From DAOOWV01 sp035371485 (GTDB lineage: Bacteria > Patescibacteriota > Dojkabacteria > JAFGLO01): a stretch of DNA of 17,824 nt. The first letter of the stretch is position 1, and the number at the start of each line of letters is the position of its first letter. A program made the translations under genes and the position numbers. The stretch is from positions 1 through 17,824 of the forward strand of contig DAOOWV010000021.1 of NCBI GenBank assembly GCA_035371485.1, read 5' to 3'. Positions 1 to 8,839 of the stretch are shown here, piece by piece. The notes beneath the pieces were generated by a model. That model did not search any database. It had not been told where the DNA came from and saw only the letters and a program-made list of their open reading frames with translations.

Positions 1-1
1 G

Positions 2-250
2 ATAATAAATGAGAGTTTGGAAGTTTACAAGGATGTAAAGATAGATGGTAACTTAACAGTAGGAGGTAAATTAGTGGGTGTTGATGCAGAATTTGATAGT
101 TTAGGTGTTGAAGGAAATCCAGTAATGGTTTGGACAGGAGTGTATTCTGTTGCTCCTTCCGATGCAAAAGACGGTTATGTTTATCAAAATACCTCAGATG
201 GTAAAACTTATTTATATGATAAGGGAGAGTGGAAATTATTGTTGAACTAA
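2..250 (+). CDS. C-terminal fragment of a fibre- or adhesin-like protein (5' end outside window)
   Basis: The frame is open to the left edge, so this is the 3' end of a longer gene and the TTG at 17 need not be its start. About 80 residues are visible. An early stretch reads KIDGNLTVGGKL, a beta-type repeat style often found in tail-fibre and trimeric surface-fibre proteins. The tail contains DGYVYQNTSDGKTYLYDKGEW, resembling the short DGKxYxYDGxxW modules that end collagen-like or phage-fibre-like surface proteins. No catalytic motif is visible. It ends with TAA just before the promoter of the next operon. Surface or appendage location is inferred from style only. Reading frame and partial status are secure; the functional label is tentative. 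Confidence 0.6.
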   Translation: MINESLEVYKDVKIDGNLTVGGKLVGVDAEFDSLGVEGNPVMVWTGVYSVAPSDAKDGYVYQNTSDGKTYLYDKGEWKLLLN

Positions 251-254
251 TAGG

Positions 255-283
255 TTGAGTTAATTGTGTGTTTAATGTAAAAT
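255..283 (+). promoter_or_regulatory. Sigma70-type promoter of the 317-5359 operon
   Basis: TTGAGT (255-260), a 17-bp spacer and TAAAAT (278-283). The predicted transcription start is near 290, giving a leader of about 27 nt before the ATG at 317. It lies in the only sizeable gap upstream of the co-directional block. Confidence 0.55.
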
Positions 284-316
284 CTATCGTTTATTAATTA
301 TTTTGAATTATAAAAG

Positions 317-991
317 ATGGCAAAATTTTTTGATCAACATAAGAAAGTAATACTTCTTGTTGGTGGGGCAGTAATATTATTGATATTTATGGCCCTTTCA
401 GGCAGTTTCACGTTAGGAAGGACTGGATTTGATCCAAATGATAATGGTTCTTCTACTAAAACTTATGAAAAATATCCAGCCAAAACTTTAAAAGAAAATA
501 TAGATTATGAAGCTAGGGTTTATATTTTCCAAAAGGGCACGATAACTATAGATCTTTTTGAGCAAGATACTCCCTTGGCGGTTAATAACTTCGTATTTTT
601 GGCTAACGAAGGCTTTTATAATAATTTACCGATTTTTTATATTGAAAATAAGGCTCTGTTTCAATCAGGAGATCCGATAGGAGATGGTTCAGGAGGACCT
701 GGTTATCGTTTTCAAGATGAGATAAGTGAATTTTTAGGAATTCAGAAATACAGCGTTGTTTATGCAAACGAAAACAACAAAGACACAAATGGGAGTCAGT
801 ATTTCATCGTTTGTAAAGATGTCTCTGACTCAAAATTAAGTTCTTTGCAGGGTAAATTTACAGTCTTTGGTATTGTAACTGATGGGAAAGAAATTGTTGA
901 TGAAATATGTGAGCTTGATAGTAGCAAATTAACTAAGGAGGAACTTCCTGTAGTTGGTCAAGTTACTATTAGAAGTAAACGTATAGACTAG
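317..991 (+). CDS. Membrane-anchored cyclophilin-type peptidyl-prolyl cis-trans isomerase
   Basis: The 224-residue protein begins with a short basic segment and one hydrophobic helix (about residues 9-28) that should anchor it in the membrane with the rest outside. The remainder is a cyclophilin-like domain. Recognisable segments include GDPIGDGSGGPGYRFQDE, matching the family GDPTGTGTGGPGYxFxDE block, then NGSQYFIV (family NGSQFFI), and LQGKFTVFGIVTDGKEIVDEI near the C-terminus. Cyclophilins catalyse proline cis-trans isomerisation and help proteins fold; an anchored copy probably acts on exported proteins. The next gene encodes a secreted protein only about 20 nt downstream, which fits that role. 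The start codon is ATG with no Shine-Dalgarno sequence (ATAAAAG precedes it). Family assignment is strong; substrates are unknown. Confidence 0.9.
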   Translation: MAKFFDQHKKVILLVGGAVILLIFMALSGSFTLGRTGFDPNDNGSSTKTYEKYPAKTLKENIDYEARVYIFQKGTITIDLFEQDTPLAVNNFVFLANEGFYNNLPIFYIENKALFQSGDPIGDGSGGPGYRFQDEISEFLGIQKYSVVYANENNKDTNGSQYFIVCKDVSDSKLSSLQGKFTVFGIVTDGKEIVDEICELDSSKLTKEELPVVGQVTIRSKRID

Positions 992-1013
992 AATTAAATT
1001 GTGTAACGAAGAA

Positions 1014-2246
1014 ATGAAATTGATTAAAATTACATTCATAGCATTGTTTTCATTGTTTTTGTTGTTTGCTGTAGATTCTTTTGTTTATGCTGAAAGTTTA
1101 GAGTCAGATTCGGGGAACTACAAGATTGATGGTCTTGCTGTTGGGACTCAAGGTGGTGCGGGCATGGAAGCAGACAGTGGTAATTTTAGTATTATGCCTT
1201 TTATTGGGGATTCATTAAATAATGAAAAACTCAATTCTCTAAGCTACCAAATGGGAACGGGCATTACAGAAATATTAAATGTGAATGTCCCAATTGTTAG
1301 TTGTTTTGAAACTGATACTGATTATTTTAACGGAGAGGGAGAGATGACTGAGTGTGAGCATTCTGCAATTGCTACTGGTGAAAGTGGTGAACCTTTGGGT
1401 ATGGTTAGACTGTGTGGAGAAGGGGGGTGTTATGACAGAGCGAGAATTGAGATTGATGTGCAGAATAATCCATCTGATACTCTTTATGCTATTCAAATCA
1501 CTACAACATCAGATTGGAGTTACTACGGATATATTGATGGTAACACAAGAACAATTAAATCGCCTTCAAATCTTTCAATAGATGATTTTTTAACAAAGAC
1601 TGATTGGGAAAATGTAACAGATGTTTACAATATTTTAGGGCTGACGCCAGGAACTGAGTACTTTGTGCGAATCAGTGCTTTACAAGGTGATTTTACCCAA
1701 TCTGCATTCGGTCCTTCGAAGTCAGCCATAACGGCTCAACCCACATTGAGAATGTCGTTAAATGTTGGTGCAACATATGGTGAGGATTCAAGTCCAATCC
1801 ATACTATTAATTTCAATTATTTAAGCTCAACGTCAGTTGAAACAGCCAATAAACTTATTTGGCTTTCATATGGGACAAATGCTCTTAATGGAATTAGTGG
1901 TTCAGTAATAGGTGAAAATGATGGTTTATATTCGAGTGAATCTTTATATACAATAACTTCTGATTTTTATAGAGCAAACTTAGCAGGGAGTGAAGGTTTT
2001 GGAATTGTTGGTTCTGATATTGAAGATACACTTTTAGGACCTACATTGGTTGCATCTGATTATGTGGAAAGTAGTTATTATGCGGGGGGAATTGTAAGTA
2101 CGGGTGGGCGGACAGTTTTTACTAGTTCCGGAAATCCTTTGTATGATGGTGTTTTAGGAATAAAGGCTTTTGCTAAAATTTCATCAAATACGCCAACAGG
2201 TGAATATGAAGAATTACTTACCTTTTCAATTATTCCTGTATTTTAA
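1014..2246 (+). CDS. Secreted protein with fibronectin-III-like segment, function unknown
   Basis: A TTG at 999 is in frame, but ATG 1014 places a typical signal peptide at the N-terminus (MKLIK, a hydrophobic core, then VYA|ES with cleavage expected after residue 26), so I take 1014; this gives 410 residues. After the signal come two related segments, SDSGNYKIDGLAVG and ADSGNFSIMPFIG, a pattern seen in surface proteins. A middle region (about residues 145-240) reads like a fibronectin type III domain, including LTPGTEYFVRISAL. The C-terminal third is Ser/Thr/Gly-rich, probably beta-structured, with no anchor. It sits between a membrane cyclophilin and valS in one operon. I do not recognise a named family. 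Export is well supported; adhesion or envelope function is only a guess. Confidence 0.75.
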   Translation: MKLIKITFIALFSLFLLFAVDSFVYAESLESDSGNYKIDGLAVGTQGGAGMEADSGNFSIMPFIGDSLNNEKLNSLSYQMGTGITEILNVNVPIVSCFETDTDYFNGEGEMTECEHSAIATGESGEPLGMVRLCGEGGCYDRARIEIDVQNNPSDTLYAIQITTTSDWSYYGYIDGNTRTIKSPSNLSIDDFLTKTDWENVTDVYNILGLTPGTEYFVRISALQGDFTQSAFGPSKSAITAQPTLRMSLNVGATYGEDSSPIHTINFNYLSSTSVETANKLIWLSYGTNALNGISGSVIGENDGLYSSESLYTITSDFYRANLAGSEGFGIVGSDIEDTLLGPTLVASDYVESSYYAGGIVSTGGRTVFTSSGNPLYDGVLGIKAFAKISSNTPTGEYEELLTFSIIPVF

Positions 2247-2276
2247 TGTTTTAAATTTATTTTATTTGTTTTAGAT

Positions 2277-4604
2277 ATGTCCAACATTCCTCAAGGTCCG
2301 TATGATCCAATTCAAACGGAAGAAAAGATATTGAGATTTTGGCTTGATAATTCATTATACAAGCCCGAGTATGATCCGGTTGCTGACAAAGTCGTATCTG
2401 TTGAAGAAATGAAAAAAAGTAATAAAGAAACTTATTGCAATATTAACCCCCCTCCTAATGCATATGGACGTCCTCATTTAGGTAATATTTCGGGGTATGC
2501 ATATCAAGATTTGTTAGGAAGATATAATCGTATGAAGGGTAAAATGGTTTTGCTTCAACCAGGAAAAGATCATGCAGGAATACAGGGTGAAATAGTTGTG
2601 TTAAGAGAATATTTTAAACCTCAGAACAAATCTAAATCGAACATGAGTAGGGATGAATTTTATAACGAAACCTATTCTTATTTTACCAAGATGATGGATC
2701 TAGCAATGGAAGATGAAAAAAGAATTGGACTTTCTGCTGATTATGATAGGAATGTTTTTACTCTTGATCCAGATATTGTTAAGACCGTTTTAGAAACATT
2801 TATTATGATGCATAATGATGGGCACGTCTATAAAGGTGTAAGAATTGTTAATTGGTGTCCAAGTTGTCAGACAGCCTTGGCGGATATTGATACAGAAAAG
2901 AAGGATTACAATACAAAATTTGTGTATATAAAATATCCTGTTTTGTCAGATGAGGGTACTAAGACGGGTGAATACATAATGGTTGCAACTACAAGACCTG
3001 AAACAATGTTGGGTGATACTGCCGTAGCTGTTAATCCAAAAGACGAAAGATATAAGAATTATATTGGTAAAAAAGTGATGGTTCCTTTGGTGGATAGAGT
3101 AATTCCCGTGATAACTGATGAAATGGTTGACAAAGAATTTGGGACTGGTGCTGTTAAGGTTACTCCGGCTCATTCTCCAGCTGATTATGCAATTATGTTG
3201 AGATGGAATAATATAAATCCTGATAAAAAGATTGATTATATAAACGTTATTGATAAAAATGCAATAATGGTTGGGCCTGTTGGGATTTATAAAGGACAGA
3301 GTACAAACGAATGTGCAATAAACGTTATATCAGATCTTGAAAAATTAGGACTTATTGATCGTATTGAGGAGATGGAACATACTGTTTCTGTTTGTGAACG
3401 ATGTAAAACTATTATTGAACCAATAATGTCCTCCCAATGGTTTGTAAAGGTTGATGATTTAAAACAGAAAGCTATTGAGGTGGTAGAAAAAGATGAAGTT
3501 ATAATACATCCGAAGTATCTCAAAAAAAGATATCTTCATTGGATGAATAATTTAAGGGATTGGCCAATAAGTAGATCTTTATGGTGGGGGTATCGTGTTC
3601 CCGCTTGGTATAAAGGTGCTGTAACAGAAATGACTGATGAAAATGGAAAAATTATTAATAAAATTGGGGATATAGCTGTTGGTGATTTTAATGATGCTGT
3701 GAATAAAGGGGTTGCTAAACTTTCATTGGATTCTCCAGGAGAGGATTGGTTTCAGGACGATGATGTATTTGATACCTGGTTTTCTTCAGGTCAATGGCCA
3801 TATGCGACACTAATAAGAAATAACTTACTAGACAAATTTTTTCCTACAGATTTAATGGAAACAGGATATGATATTTTAGAATTTTGGGTTTCTAGAATGA
3901 TAATGTTTTCCCTATATCGCTTTGGGGAAATACCTTTTAAAGATGTTTATCTCCATGGTATGGTGCAAGGAACTGATGGACAAAAAATGTCAAAAAGTAA
4001 AGGAAATGTTGTACCTTTTGATGACTTAATAAATGAATATGGCGCAGATGCGTTGAGATTACTCTATATTACAGGAAATAAAGCTGGGGCCAGTTATAGA
4101 ATCGACAGAAGGAAACTAGAAGGTTATAGGAAATTTTTAAATAAGATTTGGAATGCTACTAAATTTATTCTTAATAGTGTTTCAGATTTTGAGGATATTG
4201 CTGAAATTGATAGAGAAAAACTTAAGTTTGAAGAAATTGATAGTAAGATGATTACTGCAGTTGAACAACTTGCTGTTCAAGTTGGCAAAGCGATTGAAAA
4301 TTTCAAGTTTGGACTAGTAGCTTTAGACTTACAGCAATCTTTCTGGCACGATTTTTGTGATGTGTATATTGAAGCAGTAAAAAACAGGCTTTATACTAAA
4401 GATAGGGAAGGTAATTCGATTGCATATAATGTAGACAGTAGAAGAGCTAGTCAATGGACATTGTGGTATTGTATTAGGATTTATCTACAATTACTTCATC
4501 CATACATTCCTTTTATTACTGAGGAGTTATGGGCATATCTTCCCAAGATTAAAGGAGAGAATAAGAGTATTATGTATAGTAAATTTCCATCAGTATTAAA
4601 TTAG
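2277..4604 (+). CDS. valS: Valyl-tRNA synthetase, compact form
   Basis: A class I aminoacyl-tRNA synthetase charging tRNA-Val in the cytoplasm. Visible motifs in order: PPPNAYGRPHLGN with the HIGH-type signature at 67-70 (HLGN); NWCPSCQTALADID; the CP1 editing domain beginning TTRPETMLGDTAVAVNP; the editing-pocket segment KVTPAHSPAD at 294-303; WWGYRVPAW; FDTWFSSGQWP; and the KMSKS signature at 570-574. These are ValRS-specific. The protein has 775 residues against roughly 860-950 in most bacteria. It ends soon after the anticodon-binding domain (HPYIPFITEELW, then about 20 residues), so the C-terminal coiled-coil tRNA arm is missing. The usual D in the PAHDPND editing segment is S300, while the later D303 is kept. 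The start ATG has no Shine-Dalgarno sequence. The 30-nt gap upstream and 11-nt gap downstream indicate an operon. Confidence 0.95.
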   Translation: MSNIPQGPYDPIQTEEKILRFWLDNSLYKPEYDPVADKVVSVEEMKKSNKETYCNINPPPNAYGRPHLGNISGYAYQDLLGRYNRMKGKMVLLQPGKDHAGIQGEIVVLREYFKPQNKSKSNMSRDEFYNETYSYFTKMMDLAMEDEKRIGLSADYDRNVFTLDPDIVKTVLETFIMMHNDGHVYKGVRIVNWCPSCQTALADIDTEKKDYNTKFVYIKYPVLSDEGTKTGEYIMVATTRPETMLGDTAVAVNPKDERYKNYIGKKVMVPLVDRVIPVITDEMVDKEFGTGAVKVTPAHSPADYAIMLRWNNINPDKKIDYINVIDKNAIMVGPVGIYKGQSTNECAINVISDLEKLGLIDRIEEMEHTVSVCERCKTIIEPIMSSQWFVKVDDLKQKAIEVVEKDEVIIHPKYLKKRYLHWMNNLRDWPISRSLWWGYRVPAWYKGAVTEMTDENGKIINKIGDIAVGDFNDAVNKGVAKLSLDSPGEDWFQDDDVFDTWFSSGQWPYATLIRNNLLDKFFPTDLMETGYDILEFWVSRMIMFSLYRFGEIPFKDVYLHGMVQGTDGQKMSKSKGNVVPFDDLINEYGADALRLLYITGNKAGASYRIDRRKLEGYRKFLNKIWNATKFILNSVSDFEDIAEIDREKLKFEEIDSKMITAVEQLAVQVGKAIENFKFGLVALDLQQSFWHDFCDVYIEAVKNRLYTKDREGNSIAYNVDSRRASQWTLWYCIRIYLQLLHPYIPFITEELWAYLPKIKGENKSIMYSKFPSVLN

Positions 4605-4615
4605 AAATTTGTAAA

Positions 4616-5359
4616 ATGAAAATATCCTGTATAGTTCCTGTATATAACAATGAAACGACGCTTGAACATGTTCTTTCGGTTCTTACTTCTATTGATGAAA
4701 TAGACGAAGTAATTGTGGGTGACGATGCTTCCTCAGATAAATCATATAAAATTGCTCAAGAATTTGGTTCAAAAATCAGACTATTTAGAAATGAAAAAAA
4801 TCTAGGAAAAGGTGGGAATGTTGTAAAAGGGATTAAAATGTCTAAGGGTGACGTATTGTTTTTCTGCGATGCTGACTTATCAAAGCTAGACAAAAAACAT
4901 GTGATGAATCTTATAAATACTTTTAAAGACGGAAATTATGATATGGTTATCGGAGCTAGGAAGGAAGATAGTGAAACCCCTGTCATTGGTAAATTTTTGG
5001 AGACTGTTTCTGGAGAGCGTATATTGAAAAGAAAAAACATTGAAGAATATCTTAATCTAATATCAAGTGTTGGAAATGGAATTGAACAGATAACTAACTT
5101 TGCTCATAGAAAAAAGAAAGTAAAAATGGTTATTAATGAAGGGACTGGTCATATTATAAAAGCTTATAGAAAAGATAAGATTGAAGCTACAAGAGAATAT
5201 GTTCAGGAAATTGGACAGATTGTTAAAACTGACGTAAAGTTAAAAAGAAAATTAATAGGTGCGGCAAAAGTTGTTGGAGTAGTTGCTGTTTTGTCGGGAG
5301 TATTTTCACTTTGGTTTTTTAATAGAAAAAAGGCAATAGGGAAGACGAGTAGGAAGTAA
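4616..5359 (+). CDS. GT2 glycosyltransferase, dolichyl-phosphate-mannose-synthase-like
   Basis: The first ~115 residues form a GT-A fold of family 2: ISCIVPVYNNE at the N-terminus, IVGDDASSD for nucleotide binding, NLGKGGNVVKGI, and the metal-binding DAD at residues 85-87. This pattern is typical of enzymes moving a sugar from a nucleotide donor to a polyprenyl phosphate. The second half contains GERILKRKNIEEYL and a very basic stretch. A single hydrophobic helix (about 213-234) followed by RKK ends the protein, so it is probably tail-anchored with the catalytic part in the cytoplasm. At 247 residues it is within the normal range. It follows valS by 11 nt and converges on prfA with a 20-nt gap and no obvious terminator. 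Donor and acceptor cannot be named from sequence. Confidence 0.85.
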   Translation: MKISCIVPVYNNETTLEHVLSVLTSIDEIDEVIVGDDASSDKSYKIAQEFGSKIRLFRNEKNLGKGGNVVKGIKMSKGDVLFFCDADLSKLDKKHVMNLINTFKDGNYDMVIGARKEDSETPVIGKFLETVSGERILKRKNIEEYLNLISSVGNGIEQITNFAHRKKKVKMVINEGTGHIIKAYRKDKIEATREYVQEIGQIVKTDVKLKRKLIGAAKVVGVVAVLSGVFSLWFFNRKKAIGKTSRK

Positions 5360-5379
5360 TAGATTTGTGATATATTTTA

Positions 5380-6435
5380 TTAAACCGGTAAAACTGAGAC
5401 TGATTCTACGATATCATCAATAAAACCATCCATTATTTTAGAAATATTGTGCCAACTTTCTTTTACTCTGTGATCAGTAATTCTGTCTTGAGGATAATTA
5501 TATGTTCTTATTTTTTCGGATCTTTCATTACTTCCGATTTGATCTGATCTTTGTCCTTTAATTTCTGCTTCCTGTTTTTCCTTTTCAACCTGATAAAGTC
5601 GTGATTTTAGAACCTGAAGAGCCATTTCTCTATTCTGAATTTGTGATTTATTTTCTTTACAGGTTACAACAGTTCCGGTAGGAATGTGAGTCATTCTAAC
5701 TGCAGAATTTGTTGTATTTACACTTTGTCCTCCAGGGCCACTCCCTTTCATGGTTTCCATCTCAATATCCTGGGGACGGATTTCTATTTCAATATCTTCA
5801 ACTTGCGGTAGTACAGCTACAGATGCCGTTGAAGTATGTATTCTGCCTGAGCTTTCGGTAGTTGGAACTCTTTGAACACGATGAACTCCCGATTCTCGGA
5901 TCATTTTTTTATAAGCTTTATCTCCCTCAAAAAGAATAACTACAGTCTTTATTCCACCTGCTTCGTTTTCACTACTATCAAGAATAGTAATTCGCCATCC
6001 ATTGCGTTGTGCAAAATGTGTGTACATTCTTTGAAGATCTGATGCAAAAATGCTGGCTTCATCACCACCAGCTCCAGCCCTAATCTCGATTATTGCATTT
6101 GTAAATTTTTCATCCTCTGGTGGATGGAGAGCTCTAAATAATTCTACTTCCAAGTCTTTAATATTTGTTTGGATGTTTGACAATTCTTCGTTTAACATTT
6201 CGACCATGGTAGGGTCAGCTTCTGTTGCGATTCCTTTTTTACAACTTGCAATTTCAGCTTTTTGGGATTCGATCTTTTTGATTATTTCGATGTATTGACT
6301 ATATTTTGAGAGCTTTTTAAATTCATTTGCAGTAAAGGTTGGGTCATTATCAGCTACTCTTTTAGATAGATTTTCGAAAATTCTTTTTACTTCTTCAACC
6401 TCTTGCTGTGTTGCCTCTGTTACAATCTTGTTCAT
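5380..6435 (-). CDS. prfA: Peptide chain release factor 1
   Basis: Class I release factor recognising UAA and UAG and triggering peptidyl-tRNA hydrolysis on the ribosome. The GGQ catalytic motif is at 235-237 within GSGPGGQSVNTTNSAVR. The stop-codon-reading tripeptide is P-T-T at 191-193 (in QRVPTTESSGRIHTS), the PxT form of RF1 rather than the SPF form of RF2. The N-terminal helical domain and central domain (EIRAGAGGDEASIFA) are complete; 351 residues is normal. The gene lies alone on the minus strand, opposed to the genes on both sides. TGA is also used as a stop in this window (comEA, comEC), so an RF2 should exist elsewhere. The ATG has no Shine-Dalgarno sequence; the promoter is about 30-57 nt upstream. 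Confidence 0.97.
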   Translation of the reverse strand: MNKIVTEATQQEVEEVKRIFENLSKRVADNDPTFTANEFKKLSKYSQYIEIIKKIESQKAEIASCKKGIATEADPTMVEMLNEELSNIQTNIKDLEVELFRALHPPEDEKFTNAIIEIRAGAGGDEASIFASDLQRMYTHFAQRNGWRITILDSSENEAGGIKTVVILFEGDKAYKKMIRESGVHRVQRVPTTESSGRIHTSTASVAVLPQVEDIEIEIRPQDIEMETMKGSGPGGQSVNTTNSAVRMTHIPTGTVVTCKENKSQIQNREMALQVLKSRLYQVEKEKQEAEIKGQRSDQIGSNERSEKIRTYNYPQDRITDHRVKESWHNISKIMDGFIDDIVESVSVLPV

Positions 6436-6463
6436 TCGAAATAATAATAATTAAAACATCATT

Positions 6464-6492
6464 ATTTTAACAGAAAAACCTCTAATTTTCAA
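6464..6492 (-). promoter_or_regulatory. Promoter of prfA
   Basis: Read on the minus strand: TTGAAA (6492-6487), a 17-bp spacer, and TAAAAT (6469-6464) with an upstream TG giving an extended -10 (TGTTAAAAT). The predicted start is near 6457, about 22 nt before the prfA ATG. Confidence 0.6.
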
Positions 6493-6493
6493 T

Positions 6494-6522
6494 TTGTAAT
6501 TGATAAGTAAATTTGGTATAAT
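6494..6522 (+). promoter_or_regulatory. Promoter of the 6551-8831 gene pair
   Basis: TTGTAA (6494-6499), a 17-bp spacer and a consensus TATAAT (6517-6522) preceded by TGG, a perfect extended -10. Predicted start near 6529, leader about 22 nt. Its -35 box is separated by one base from that of the divergent prfA promoter. Confidence 0.65.
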
Positions 6523-6550
6523 TCTAAATATTATATAGCTTCAATAAAAG

Positions 6551-8257
6551 ATGAAAAAAATATCATTTACTAGGCTTTTAGATTTACTTCCTGGTCTCTT
6601 TGTATGGAGTGTAATTATTGGTGTTTTTGTTGGAAGTTATTTTTTCCCAATTGTTGTTGCATATTTTATTATCCTCTTTAATGTATATTGGGTGTTGAAA
6701 ACTGTAAGTATGAACTATTATTATATTAGATCTTTTATAATGCTTAGGGCATGGTGCTTGTTTAATTGGAAAGGTAGAGCTGAAGCCTTGACTGGTAAAT
6801 CAGAAATATCTGCCTTTTTAATTAATGAATACCATTTTATTTCAACAATGTCTCTAAGAGATATTTTTGAAAAAACACACGAAAAATTAAATTTTGAAAA
6901 GAAACGATTTATTACATTGCCTTATTGGATTGAGCTACCGATATTGTTAATACAAAAAAGAGTTGCTATTTGGCTTATTCAGTCAGAAATTAACCATTTT
7001 AACAAGCAAAAAGAGACAGATATTATTTGGGATTATAAGAAAATAAAACACTTTATAATAATCCCATTTGCAAAAGAGCCATATTCCGTTCTTAAACCTA
7101 CTGTAGATAGACTCGCGAAACAAGACTGTGATACCAAATCTATTGTTGTTGTGCTTGCTACAGAAAAGGCATGTCCAACGGGTCAAGATATTGCTTCGCA
7201 ATTAACAAAAGAGTATGAAGGTGTTTTTGCTGATATTATTACAACAGTACATGAGTTAAAAACTGATGAAATTCGTGGAAAATCAGCCAATATGTGGTAT
7301 GCAGCAACGGTTGCTAAACAAAAAATAGATAATGAAAAAATGAATGAAGATTTTATAACCATGACAAGCTGTGATTGCGATTCGCAATTTCCAACTAATT
7401 ACTTCTCAGTTCTAACATATGAATTCTGTAAGAATCCGTTAAGGTATAGAAAATATTGGAATGGATCAATGATCTATTATGATAACATTTGGGAAGTGCC
7501 TTTTTATGTCAGGGTTGCAAATACTTTATTTAGTTGTACTGCGTTGGCTACCCACTCTAGACCTAATATGATTCAAGTTTCAACATATTCTGGTTCATAT
7601 AAACTAATAAAGGATATTGGTTTTTGGACAAAAGATAAAATACCTGAGGATTGGAATATGTATTTTAAAGCGGTATTTAAATATGGAAAAGATGTTTCAG
7701 TAGTTCCTTTGTTTTTATCAATATTTTCGGATGCTGCCGGATCAACAACTCATTGGAAATCATTCGTAAATCAATATGAACAGGTAAAACGTTGGTCATG
7801 GGGTGTTTCTGATGATTCATGGATTATTCAAAATATGATTTCAACCAGAAGAAAGTTTAGTGACTGGATATCAGTATTTATAAAGGGAATTAATGCAACG
7901 GTTGATCACTTTTTGTGGCCTTTATATGGTTTTGTGTTGGCTTTTGGGGCAAATATTCCACCTCTTATAAGTAAGCCATTTTCTAATACAGTGCTTGGTA
8001 ATAATCTATCCCCAATAATTTCAATAATTTTGACTATATCAACTATTCAATTTCTCGGAATTGTTCTTTTAGATACCGAGCTAAAACCTAAGCGTCCTGA
8101 TAATAAAAGGGGTTTCTTTTCATATATCTTATATTTTTTGGAGTTCATATTTATGCCAATAACGGGTATTATTTTTGGAAGTTTACCCGCACTTGATGCT
8201 CATACTAGGTTATTGATGGGAAAGAGAATGGAGTATCGTATAACTGAAAAACAATAA
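6551..8257 (+). CDS. Membrane GT2-type glycosyltransferase with QxxRW motif
   Basis: A 568-residue integral membrane protein. Two hydrophobic helices lie near the N-terminus (about 12-50) and more at the C-terminus (about 447-530). Between them is a cytoplasmic GT-A-like domain starting near residue 166 (HFIIIPFAKEP). It contains a DxD-like motif (SCDCDSQF, about 273-279), EDWNMYFKA where the family carries its catalytic acidic residue, and QVKRW at 411-415, the QxxRW motif of processive or cellulose-synthase-like GT2 enzymes. This layout fits synthesis of a cell-surface glycan at the membrane, with sugar donor and product unknown. The next gene (def) follows by 28 nt and is probably co-transcribed. 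ATG start, no Shine-Dalgarno. The superfamily call is good; a processive mechanism is inferred. Confidence 0.8.
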   Translation: MKKISFTRLLDLLPGLFVWSVIIGVFVGSYFFPIVVAYFIILFNVYWVLKTVSMNYYYIRSFIMLRAWCLFNWKGRAEALTGKSEISAFLINEYHFISTMSLRDIFEKTHEKLNFEKKRFITLPYWIELPILLIQKRVAIWLIQSEINHFNKQKETDIIWDYKKIKHFIIIPFAKEPYSVLKPTVDRLAKQDCDTKSIVVVLATEKACPTGQDIASQLTKEYEGVFADIITTVHELKTDEIRGKSANMWYAATVAKQKIDNEKMNEDFITMTSCDCDSQFPTNYFSVLTYEFCKNPLRYRKYWNGSMIYYDNIWEVPFYVRVANTLFSCTALATHSRPNMIQVSTYSGSYKLIKDIGFWTKDKIPEDWNMYFKAVFKYGKDVSVVPLFLSIFSDAAGSTTHWKSFVNQYEQVKRWSWGVSDDSWIIQNMISTRRKFSDWISVFIKGINATVDHFLWPLYGFVLAFGANIPPLISKPFSNTVLGNNLSPIISIILTISTIQFLGIVLLDTELKPKRPDNKRGFFSYILYFLEFIFMPITGIIFGSLPALDAHTRLLMGKRMEYRITEKQ

Positions 8258-8285
8258 TTAATCTTAAGTACCTTTCTAAGATACA

Positions 8286-8831
8286 ATGAAATATGAAATT
8301 GTTACAATACCAGACAAAAGACTAAGGATGATTTCAAAGGATGTCGATGTTTCAGAAACAAATACCTTAAAATTTCAGGAATTTCTTAATGATCTTAGAG
8401 AAATGATGTATAAATTTGATGGAGGTGGTTTGTCGGCAATTCAGCTAGGTATTCCCAAAAGAATATTCGTGGTAAATGGTGAGGTATATGGGAATTCTAA
8501 GGTTGATTATTTCATAAACCCTGTTGTTAAGCCAGTTGGTACTGAGGAAAAAAATGATTTTGATGGTTGTTTAAGTGTGAGAGGTTATTATGGGAATACT
8601 TTTAGACCTAAAAAAGTAAAGGTTATTTATTATAATTCTAAAGGGGAGAAAGTAAAAGGCGTTTTCTCAGGAATGATTAGTAGAACAATCCATCATGAAT
8701 TGGACCATTTAAATGGAATTTTGTGGATTGATAGAGTAGATGATCTTAAAAAAATAAAATTAGACAAGCGATATAAAGAACCAGTTAGTTTCGACGAAGT
8801 GGTTAAATCAAGAAAGCCCCTTAAGTTTTAA
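8286..8831 (+). CDS. def: Peptide deformylase
   Basis: Removes the N-terminal formyl group from nascent proteins using a bound metal ion. All three motifs are present: GGGLSAIQ (46-53, family GxGLAAxQ), DGCLS (93-97, family EGCLS, with metal ligand C95), and HHELDH (136-141, family QHExDH) with its two metal-binding histidines and catalytic glutamate E138. The 181 residues are normal length. The conserved Glu of motif 2 is replaced by Asp, and the first residue of motif 3 is His instead of Gln; neither is a metal ligand. It follows a membrane glycosyltransferase by 28 nt; fmt is not nearby. ATG start preceded by an AT-rich segment without Shine-Dalgarno. Confidence 0.95.
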   Translation: MKYEIVTIPDKRLRMISKDVDVSETNTLKFQEFLNDLREMMYKFDGGGLSAIQLGIPKRIFVVNGEVYGNSKVDYFINPVVKPVGTEEKNDFDGCLSVRGYYGNTFRPKKVKVIYYNSKGEKVKGVFSGMISRTIHHELDHLNGILWIDRVDDLKKIKLDKRYKEPVSFDEVVKSRKPLKF

Positions 8832-8839
8832 ATATAACT

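Noticed and set aside
999..1013. TTG start for the secreted FN3-like protein
   Set aside because: It would put MCNEE before the basic n-region; ATG 1014 gives a standard signal peptide.
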